Part shown: piece after piece, positions 53,801 to 64,000 of the stretch
Position numbering within the stretch: the stretch's first letter is position 1
Layout of the letters: every line of letters begins with the position of its first letter
Source: Luidia sarsii
Taxonomy: Eukaryota; Echinodermata; Asteroidea; Paxillosida; Luidiidae
Assembly: GCA_949987565.1 (NCBI GenBank)
Contig: OX465103.1
Span: 18,795,280-18,859,279, forward strand
DNA length: 64,000 bases
Reading direction: 5' to 3'
Position numbers and translations under genes: made by a program
The notes under the pieces: generated by a model
Seen by the model: only the letters and a program-made list of their open reading frames with translations
What the model was told of the DNA's origin: nothing
Databases searched by the model: none

Positions 53801-56800
53801 TTTAATGGATGTTCATTGTCTTAAGAGTGCAACTCGATTTGTGTTGTTTTAATAGATGTTCATTGTCTTAAGAGTGCAACTTGATTCATGTTTTAAGGGA
53901 TGTTCATTGTCTTCAGAGTGCAACTTGATTCACATCGTTTTAATGGATGTTAAATGTCTTCAGAGCGCAACTTGATTCAAGTTTTTTTAATGGATGTTCA
54001 TTGTCTTCAGAGTGAAACTTGATTCATGTCGTTTTAATGGATGTTCATTGTCTTAAGAGTGCAACTTGATTCATGTTGTTTTAATGGATGTTCATTGTCT
54101 TAAGAGTGCAACTTGATTCATGTTGTTTAATGGATGTTCATTGTCTTCAGAGTGCAACTTGATTCATGTTGTTTAATGGATGTTCATTGTCTTAAGAGTG
54201 CAACTTGATTCATGTTGTTTAATGGATGTTCATTGTCTTAAGAGTGCAACTTGATTCATGTTGTTTTAATGGATGTTCATTGTCTTAAGAGTGCAACTTG
54301 ATTCATGTTGTTTTAATGGATGTTCATTGTCTTAAGAGTGCAACTTGATTCATGTTGTTTTAATGGATGTTCATTGTCTTAAGAGTGCAACTTGATTCAT
54401 GTTGTTTTAATGGATGTTCATTGTCTTAAGAGTGCAACTTGATTCATGTTGTTTTAATGGATGTTCATTGTCTTAAGAGTGCAACTTGATTCATGTTGTT
54501 TTAATGGATGTTCATTGTCTTAAGAGTGCAACTTGATTCATGTTGTTTTAATGGATGTTCATTGTCTTAAGAGTGCAACTTGATTCATGTTGTTTTAATG
54601 GATGTTCATTGTCTTAAGAGTGCAACTTGATTCATGTTGTTTAATGGATGTTCATTGTCTTAAGAGTGCAACTTGATTCATGTTGTTTAATGGATGTTCA
54701 TTGTCTTAAGAGTGCAACTTGATTCATGTTGTTTTAATGGATGTTCATTGTCTTAAGAGTGCAACTTGATTCATGTTGTTTTGAGGGATGTTCATTGTCT
54801 TAAGAGTGCAACTTGATTCATGTTGTTTTAAGGGATGTTCATTGTCTTAAGAGTGCAACTTGATTCATGTTGTTTTAATGGATGTTCATTGTCTTAAGAG
54901 TGCAACTTGATTCATGTTGTTTTAATGGATGTTCATTGTCTTAAGAGTGCAACTTGATTCATGTTGTTTAAGGGATGTTCATTGTCTTAAGAGTGCGACT
55001 TGATTCATGTTGTTTTAATGGATGTTAATTGTCTTAAGAGTGCAACTTGATTTGTATTGTTTTGAGGGATGTTCATTGTCTTAAGAGTGCAACTTGATTC
55101 ATGTTGTTTTAAGGGATGTTCATTGTCTTAAGAGTGCAACTTGATTCATGTTGTTTTAATGGATGTTCATTGTCTTAAGAGTGCAACTTGATTCATGTTG
55201 TTTAATGGATGTTCATTGTCTTAAGAGTGCAATTTGATTCATGTTGTTTTAATGGATGTTCATTGTCTTAAGAGTGCAACTTGATTCATGTTGTTTTAAT
55301 GGATGTTCATTGTCTTAAGAGTGCAACTTGATTCATGTTGTTTAAGGGATGTTCATTGTCCTAAGAGTGCAATTTGATTCATGTTGTTTTAATGGATGTT
55401 CATTGTCTTAAGAGTACAACTTGATTCATGTTGTTTTAATGGATGTTCATTGTCTTAAGAGTACAACTTGATTCATGTTGTTTTAATGGATGTTCATTGT
55501 CTTAAGAGTACAACTTGATTCATGTTGTTTTAATGGATGTTCATTGTCTTAAGAGTACAACTTGATTCATGTTGTTTTAATGGATGTTTTGTCTTAAGAG
55601 TGCAACTTGATTCATGTTGTTTAATGGATGTTCATTGTCTTAAGAGTACAACTTGATTCATGTTGTTTTAATGGATGTTCATTGTCTTAAGAGTGCAACT
55701 TGATTCATGTTGTTTTAATGGATGTTAATTGTCCAAAGAGTGCAACTTGATTCATGTTGTTTTAATGGATGTTAATTGTCTTAAGAGTGCAACTTGATTT
55801 GTATTGTTTTAATGGATGTTCATTGTCTTAAGAGTGCAACTTGATTCGTATTGTTTTAATGGATGTTCATTGTCCTAAGAGTGCAACTTGATTCATGTTG
55901 TTTAATGGATGTTCATTGTCTTAAGAGTGCAACTTGATTCATGTTGTTTAATGGATGTTCATTGTCTTAAGAGTGCAACTTGATTCATGTTGTTTTAATG
56001 GATGTTCATTGTCTTAAGAGTGCAACTTGATTCATGTTGTTTAATGGATGTTCATTGTCTTAAGAGTGCAACTTGATTCATGTTGTTTTAATGGATGTTA
56101 ATTGTCTTAAGAGTGCAACTTGATTCATGTTGTTTAATGGATGTTCATTGTCTTAAGAGTGCAACTTGATTCATGTTGTTTAATGGATGTTCATTGTCTT
56201 AAGAGTGCAACTTGATTCATGTTGTTTTAAGGGATGTTCATTGTCTTAAGAGTGCAACTTGATTCATGTTGTTTTAAGGGATGTTCATTGTCTTAAGAGT
56301 ACAACTTGATTCATGTTGTTTTAATGGATGTTCATTGTCTTAAGAGTGCAACTTGATTCATGTTGTTTTAATGGATGTTTATTGTCCTAAGAGTGCAACT
56401 TGATTCATGTTGTTTTAAGGGATGTTCATTGTCTTAAGAGTGCAACTTGATTCATGTTGTTTTAATGGATGTTCATTGTCCTAAGAGTGCAACTTGATTC
56501 ATGTTGTTTTAAGGGATGTTCATTGTCTTAAGAGTGCAACTTGATTCATGTTGTTTTAATGGATGTTCATTGTCTTAAGAGTGCAACTTGATTCATGTTG
56601 TTTAATGGATGTTCATTGTCCTAAGAGTGCAACTTGATTCATGTTGTTTTAAGGGATGTTCATTGTCTTAAGAGTGCAACTTGATTCATGTTGTTTTAAT
56701 GGATGTTCATTGTCTTAAGAGTGCAACTTGATTCATGTTGTTTTAATGGATGTTCATTGTCTTAAGAGTGCAACTTGATTCATGTTGTTTAATGGATGTT

Positions 56801-59800
56801 CATTGTCCTAAGAGTGCAACTTGATTCATGTTGTTTTAAGGGATGTTCATTGTCTTAAGAGTGCAACTTGATTCATGTTGTTTTAATGGATGTTCATTGT
56901 CTTAAGAGTGCAACTTGATTCATGTTGTTTTAATGGATGTTCATTGTCTTAAGAGTGCAACTTGATTCATGTTGTTTTAAGGGATGTTCATTGTCTTAAG
57001 AGTGCAACTTGATTCATGTTGTTTTAATGGATGTTCATTGTCCTAAGAGTGCAACTTGATTCATGTTGTTTTAAGGGATGTTCATTGTCTTAAGAGTGCA
57101 ACTTGATTCATGTTGTTTAATGGATGTTCATTGTCTTAAGAGTGCAACTTGATTCATGTTGTTTAATGGATGTTCATTGTCTTAAGAGTGCAACTTGATT
57201 CATGTTGTTTTAATGGATGTTCATTGTCTTAAGAGTGCAACTTGATTCATGTTGTTTAATGGATGTTCATTGTCTTAAGAGTGCAACTTGATTCATGTTG
57301 TTTTAATGGATGTTAATTGTCTTAAGAGTGCAACTTGATTCATGTTGTTTAATGGATGTTCATTGTCTTCAGAGTGCAACTTGATTCATGTTGTTTAAGG
57401 GATGTTCATTGTCTTAAGAGTGCAACTTGATTCATGTTGTTTTAATGGATGTTCATTGTCTTAAGAGTGCAACTTGATTCATGTTGTTTAATGGATGTTC
57501 ATTGTCTTAAGAGTGCAACTTGATTCATGTTGTTTAATGGATGTTCATTGTCTTAAGAGTGCAACTTGATTCATGTTGTTTAATGGATGTTCATTGTCTT
57601 CAGAGTGCAACTTGATTCATGTTGTTTTGAGGGATGTTCATTGTCTTAAGAGTGCAACTTGATTCATGTTGTTTTAATGGATGTTCATTGTCTTAAGAGT
57701 GCAACTTGATTCATGTTGTTTTAATGGATGTTCATTGTCTTCAGAGTGCAACTTGATTCATGTTGTTTTAATGGATGTTCATTGTCTTAAGAGTGCAACT
57801 TGATTCATGTTGTTTTAAGGGATGTTCATTGTCTTAAGAGTGCAACTTGATTCATGTTGTTTTAATGGATGTTCATTGTCTTAAGAGTGCAACTTGATTC
57901 ATGTTGTTTTAATGGATGTTCATTGTCTTAAGAGTGCAACTTGATTCATGTTGTTTAATGGATGTTCATTGTCTTAAGAGTGCAACTTGATTCATGTTGT
58001 TTTAATGGATGTTCATTGTCTTAAGAGTGCAACTTGATTCATGTTGTTTTAATGGATGTTCATTGTCTTAAGAGTGCAACTTGATTCATGTTTTAAGGGA
58101 TGTTCATTATCTTCAGAGTGCAACTTAATTCATGTTGTTTTAAGGGATGTTCATTGTCTTAAAAGTGCAACTTGATTCATGTTGTTTTAAGGGATGTTCA
58201 TTGTCTTAAGAGTGCAACTTGATTCATGTTGTTTTAAGGGATGTTAATTGTCTTAAGAGTGCAACTTGATTCATGTTGTTTAATGGATGTTCATTGTCTT
58301 AAGAGTACAACTTGATTCATGTTGTTTTAATGGATGTTCATTGTCTTAAGAGTGCAACTTGATTCATGTTGTTTTAAGGGATGTTCATTGTCTTAAGAGT
58401 GCAACTTGATTCATGTTGTTTTAATGGATGTTCATTGTCTTAAGAGTGCAACTTGATTCATGTTGTTTAATGGATGTTCATTGTCTTAAGAGTGCAACTT
58501 GATTCATGTTGTTTAATGGATGTTCATTGTCTTAAGAGTACAACTTGATTCATGTTGTTTAATGGATGTTCATTGTCTTAAGAGTGCAACTTGATTCATG
58601 TTGTTTAATGGATGTTCATTGTCTTAAGAGTACAACTTGATTCATGTTGTTTTAATGGATGTTCATTGTCTTAAGAGTGCAACTTGATTCATGTTGTTTT
58701 AAGGGATGTTCATTGTCTTAAGAGTGCAACTTGATTCATGTTGTTTTAATGGATGTTCATTGTCTTAAGAGTGCAACTTGATTCATGTTGTTTTAATGGA
58801 TGTTCATTGTCTTAAGAGTGCAACTTGATTCATGTTGTTTTAATGGATGTTCATTGTCTTAAGAGTGCAACTTGATTCATGTTGTTTAATGGATGTTCAT
58901 TGTCTTAAGAGTGCAACTTGATTCATGTTGTTTTAATGGATGTTAATTGTCTTAAGAGTGCAACTTGATTCATGTTGTTTAATGGATGTTCATTGTCTTA
59001 AGAGTGCAACTTGATTCATGTTGTTTAATGGATGTTCATTGTCTTAAGAGTGCAACTTGGTTCATGTTGTTTTAAGGGATGTTCATTGTCTTAAGAGTGC
59101 AACTTGATTTATGTTGTTTTAAGGGATGTTCATTGTCTTAAGAGTACAACTTGATTCATGTTGTTTTAATGGATGTTCATTGTCTTAAGAGTGCAACTTG
59201 ATTCATGTTGTTTTAATGGATGTTCATTGTCTTAAGAGTGCAACTTGATTCATGTTGTTTTAATGGATGTTCATTGTCCTAAGAGTGCAACTTGATTCAT
59301 GTTGTTTTAAGGGATGTTCATTGTCTTAAGAGTGCAACTTGATTCATGTTGTTTTAATGGATGTTCATTGTCCTAAGAGTGCAACTTGATTCATGTTGTT
59401 TTAAGGGATGTTCATTGTCTTAAGAGTGCAACTTGATTCATGTTGTTTAATGGATGTTCATTGTCTTAAGAGTGCAACTTGATTCATGTTGTTTAATGGA
59501 TGTTCATTGTCCTAAGAGTGCAACTTGATTCATGTTGTTTTAAGGGATGTTCATTGTCTTAAGAGTGCAACTTGATTCATGTTGTTTTAATGGATGTTCA
59601 TTGTCTTAAGAGTGCAACTTGATTCATGTTGTTTTAATGGATGTTCATTGTCTTAAGAGTGCAACTTGATTCATGTTGTTTTAATGGATGTTCATTGTCT
59701 TAAGAGTGCAACTTGATTCATGTTGTTTAATGGATGTTCATTGTCCTAAGAGTGCAACTTGATTCATGTTGTTTTAAGGGATGTTCATTGTCTTAAGAGT

Positions 59801-62800
59801 GCAATTTGATTCATGTTGTTTTAATGGATGTTCATTGTCTTAAGCGTGCAACTTGATTCATGTTGTTTTAATGGATGTTCATTGTCCTAAGAGTGCAACT
59901 TGATTCATGTTGTTTTAAGGGATGTTCATTGTCTTAAGAGTGCAACTTGATTCATGTTGTTTTAATGGATGTTCATTGTCTTAAGAGTGCAACTTGATTC
60001 ATGTTGTTTAATGGATGTTCATTGTCCTAAGAGTGCAACTTGATTCATGTTGTTTTAAGGGATGTTCATTGTCTTAAGAGTGCAACTTGATTCATGTTGT
60101 TTTAATGGATGTTCATTGTCTTAAGAGTGCAACTTGATTCATGTTGTTTTAATGGATGTTCATTGTCTTAAGAGTGCAACTTGATTCATGTTGTTTTAAT
60201 GGATGTTCATTGTCTTAAGAGTGCAACTTGATTCATGTTGTTTAATGGATGTTCATTGTCTTAAGAGTGCAACTTGATTCATGTTGTTTAATGGATGTTC
60301 ATTGTCTTAAGAGTGCAACTTGATTCATGTTGTTTAATGGATGTTCATTGTCTTAAGAGTGCAACTTGATTCATGTTGTTTAATGGATGTTCATTGTCTT
60401 AAGAGTGCAACTTGATTCATGTTGTTTTAATGGATGTTAATTGTCCAAAGAGTGCAACTTGATTCATGTTGTTTTAATGGATGTTCATTGTCTTAAGAGT
60501 GCAATTTGATTCATGTTGTTTTAATGGATGTTCATTGTCTTAAGAGTGCAACTTGATTCATGTTGTTTTAATGGATGTTCATTGTCTTAAGAGTGCAACT
60601 TGATTCATGTTGTTTAAGGGATGTTCATTGTCCTAAGAGTGCAATTTGATTCATGTTGTTTTAATGGATGTTCATTGTCTTAAGAGTACAACTTGATTCA
60701 TGTTGTTTTAATGGATGTTCATTGTCTTAAGAGTACAACTTGATTCATGTTGTTTTAATGGATGTTCATTGTCTTAAGAGTACAACTTGATTCATGTTGT
60801 TTTAATGGATGTTCATTGTCTTAAGAGTACAACTTGATTCATGTTGTTTTAATGGATGTTTTGTCTTAAGAGTGCAACTTGATTCATGTTGTTTTAAGGG
60901 ATGTTCATTGTCTTAAGAGTGCAACTTGATTCACGTTGTTTAATGGATGTTCATTGTCTTAAGAGTGCAACTTGATTCATGTTGTTTAATGGATGTTCAT
61001 TGTCTTAAGAGTGCAACTTGATTCATGTTGTTTTAATGGATGTTCATTGTCTTAAGAGTGCAACTTGATTCATGTTGTTTAATGGATGTTCATTGTCTTA
61101 AGAGTGCAACTTGATTCATGTTGTTTTAATGGATGTTCATTGTCCTAAGAGTGCAACTTGATTCATGTTGTTTTAAGGGATGTTCATTGTCTTAAGAGTG
61201 CAACTTGATTCATGTTGTTTTAATGGATGTTCATTGTCCTAAGAGTGCAACTTGATTCATGTTGTTTTAAGGGATGTTCATTGTCTTAAGAGTGCAACTT
61301 GATTCATGTTGTTTTAATGGATGTTCATTGTCTTAAGAGTGCAACTTGATTCATGTTGTTTAATGGATGTTCATTGTCCTAAGAGTGCAACTTGATTCAT
61401 GTTGTTTTAAGGGATGTTCATTGTCTTAAGAGTGCAACTTGATTCATGTTGTTTTAATGGATGTTCATTGTCTTAAGAGTGCAACTTGATTCATGTTGTT
61501 TAATGGATGTTCATTGTCTTAAGAGTACAACTTGATTCATGTTGTTTTAATGGATGTTCATTGTCTTAAGAGTGCAACTTGATTCATGTTGTTTTAATGG
61601 ATGTTCATTGTCTTAAGAGTGCAACTTGATTCATGTTGTTTAAGGGATGTTCATTGTCCTAAGAGTGCAATTTGATTCATGTTGTTTTAATGGATGTTCA
61701 TTGTCCTAAGAGTGCAACTTGATTCATGTTGTTTTAAGGGATGTTCATTGTCTTAAGAGTGCAACTTGATTCATGTTGTTTAATGGATGTTCATTGTCTT
61801 CAGAGTGCAACTTGATTCATGTTGTTTTAATGGATGTTCATTGTCTTAAGAGTGCAACTTGATTCATGTTGTTTTAAGGGATGTTCATTGTCTTAAGAGT
61901 GCAACTTGATTCATGTTGTTTAATGGATGTTCATTGTCTTCAGAGTGCAACTTGATTCATGTTGTTTAATGGATGTTCATTGTCCTAAGAGTGCAACTTG
62001 ATTCATGTTGTTTTAAGGGATGTTCATTGTCTTAAGAGTGCAACTTGATTCATGTTGTTTTAATGGATGTTCATTGTCTTAAGAGTGCAACTTGATTCAT
62101 GTTGTTTTAATGGATGTTCATTGTCTTAAGAGTGCAACTTGATTCATGTTGTTTTAAGGGATGTTCATTGTCTTAAGAGTGCAACTTGATTCATGTTGTT
62201 TTAATGGATGTTAATTGTCCAAAGAGTGCAACTTGATTCATGTTGTTTTAAGGGATGTTCATTGTCTTAAGAGTGCAACTTGATTCATGTTGTTTAAGGG
62301 ATGTTCATTGTCTTAAGAGTGCAACTTGATTCATGTTGTTTTAATGGATGTTAATTGTCCAAAGAGTGCAACTTGATTCATGTTGTTTTAAGGGATGTTC
62401 ATTGTCTTAAGAGTGCAACTTGATTCATGTTGTTTAATGGATGTTCATTGTCTTAAGAGTGCAACTTGATTCATGTTGTTTTAATGGATGTTCATTGTCC
62501 TAAGAGTGCAACTTGATTCATGTTGTTTTAAGGGATGTTCATTGTCTTAAGAGTGCAACTTGATTCATGTTGTTTAATGGATGTTCATTGTCTTCAGAGT
62601 GCAACTTGATTCATGTTGTTTTAAGGGATGTTCATTGTCTTAAGAGTGCAACTTGATTCATGTTGTTTTAATGGATGTTCATTGTCTTAAGAGTGCAACT
62701 TGATTCATGTTGTTTTAATGGATGTTCATTGTCTTAAGAGTGCAACTTGAGTCATGTTGTTTTAATGGATGTTCATTGTCCTAAGAGTGCAACTTGATTC

Positions 62801-64000
62801 ATGTTGTTTTAAGGGATGTTCATTGTCTTAAGAGTGCAACTTGATTCATGTTGTTTAATGGATGTTCATTGTCTTAAGAGTGCAACTTGATTCATGTTGT
62901 TTTAATGGATGTTCATTGTCTTAAGAGTGCAACTTGATTCATGTTGTTTTAATGGATGTTAATTGTCTTAAGAGTGCAACTTGATTCATGTTGTTTAATG
63001 GATGTTCATTGTCTTAAGAGTGCAACTTGATTCATGTTGTTTAATGGATGTTCATTGTCTTAAGAGTGCAACTTGATTCATGTTGTTTTAAGGGATGTTC
63101 ATTGTCTTAAGAGTGCAACTTGATTCATGTTGTTTTAAGGGATGTTCATTGTCTTAAGAGTGCAACTTGATTCATGTTGTTTTAATGGATGTTCATTGTC
63201 TTAAGAGTGCAACTTGATTCATGTTGTTTTAATGGATGTTCATTGTCCTAAGAGTGCAACTTGATTCATGTTGTTTTAAGGGATGTTCATTGTCTTAAGA
63301 GTGCAACTTGATTCATGTTGTTTTAATGGATGTTCATTGTCTTAAGAGTGCAACTTGATTCATGTTGTTTAATGGATGTTCATTGTCTTAAGAGTACAAC
63401 TTGATTCATGTTGTTTTAAGGGATGTTCATTGTCTTAAGAGTGCAACTTGATTCATGTTGTTTTAATGGATGTTCATTGTCTTAAGAGTGCAACTTGATT
63501 CATGTTGTTTTAATGGATGTTCATTGTCTTAAGAGTGCAATTTGATTCATGTTGTTTTAATGGATGTTCATTGTCTTAAGAGTGCAACTTGATTCATGTT
63601 GTTTTAAGGGATGTTAATTGTCTTCAGAGTGCAACTTGATTCATGTTGTTTTAATGGATGTTCATTGTCTTAAGAGTGCAATTTGATTCATGTTGTTTTA
63701 ATGGATGTTCATTGTCTTAAGAGTGCAACTTGATTCATGTTGTTTAATGGATGTTCATTGTCTTAAGAGTGCAACTTGATTGATGTTGTTTAATGGATGT
63801 TCATTGTCTTAAGAGTGCAACTTGATTCATGTTGTTTTAATGGATGTTCATTGTCCTAAGAGTGCAACTTGATTCATGTTGTTTTAATGGATGTTATTGT
63901 CTTAAGAGTGCAACTTGATTCATGTTGTTTTAATGGATGTTCATTGTCTTAAGAGTGCAACTTGATTCATGTTGTTTAAGGGATGTTCATTGTCTTAAGA
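50829..64000. repeat. 46/47-bp satellite array, extends past the window
   Basis: More than 13.1 kb, about 280 tandem copies of one unit running GATGTTCATTGTCTTAAGAG, TGCAACTTGATTCATGTTGT, TTTAATG (47 bp). The common variant lacks one T (46 bp). Recurrent variants are AAGGG for AATGG, CTTCAG, CCTAAG or CCAAAG for CTTAAG, and GTACAAC for GTGCAAC. The first units start at about 50829. The unit length is not a multiple of three and every frame is stopped. Shared rare variants show long-range duplication (see findings). Confidence 0.97.

Noticed and set aside
50829..64000. CRISPR-like or coding repeat array
   Set aside because: There are no unique spacers, and the unit length of 46/47 bp with stops in every frame excludes a repeat protein.

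Overview
The window is eukaryotic genomic DNA: genes are split by GT-AG introns, much of it is non-coding, and mobile elements and satellites dominate. The mix of EnSpm/CACTA, Maverick-like, DIRS, Penelope, CR1/L2 LINE, Harbinger-like and TTAA-flanked elements, plus abundant TACATG and CTAGTA repeats, fits a marine invertebrate, probably a deuterostome such as an echinoderm or hemichordate. That placement is inference, not shown by any single gene.

Host-like genes are few. The 3' exons of a PXK-like gene (PX/pseudokinase protein ending in a proline-rich stretch and a WH2 motif) lie at 50-1942. A first exon resembling HMGL/DRE-TIM metallolyases is at 29150-29504. A THAP-type first exon lies at 31427-31576 (minus). 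Two exons of a probable secreted, cysteine-containing peptide precursor lie at 49727-50307.

Region 4625-14687 is one complete EnSpm/CACTA-type transposon: TA target duplication, CACTGTAAAAA terminal inverted repeats, TTGGGCAA-like subterminal repeats, and two intact minus-strand genes. One is a ten-exon SAM-domain gene (537 codons, every splice phase consistent). The other is a Tnp2-like transposase with two zinc fingers, sitting inside the second intron of the first. It looks recent and possibly autonomous.

Region about 15100-23035 is GC-richer and holds decayed virion-type genes of a Maverick/Polinton-like element: a candidate major capsid protein, packaging ATPase, lectin-like and membrane proteins. 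The capsid gene is broken by stops, frameshifts and a LINE insertion; the ATPase is cut just after Walker B by a 10-bp satellite (23027-24348). A second minisatellite (24350-25230) and a decayed DIRS-like retrotransposon (25380-28210) follow.

Region 28500-40000 is a graveyard of nested repeats: a foldback element, LINE and MITE fragments, LTR pieces, and a Penelope-like element (37433-39975) with RT, GIY-YIG domain and two partial relatives. Region 40494-45590 is a large inverted-repeat element with about 0.9-1.0 kb arms around a C2H2 gene; a 900-bp Harbinger-like MITE sits in its right arm. The last 13.2 kb (50829-64000) is a 46/47-bp satellite running off the window, with long-range internal duplication.
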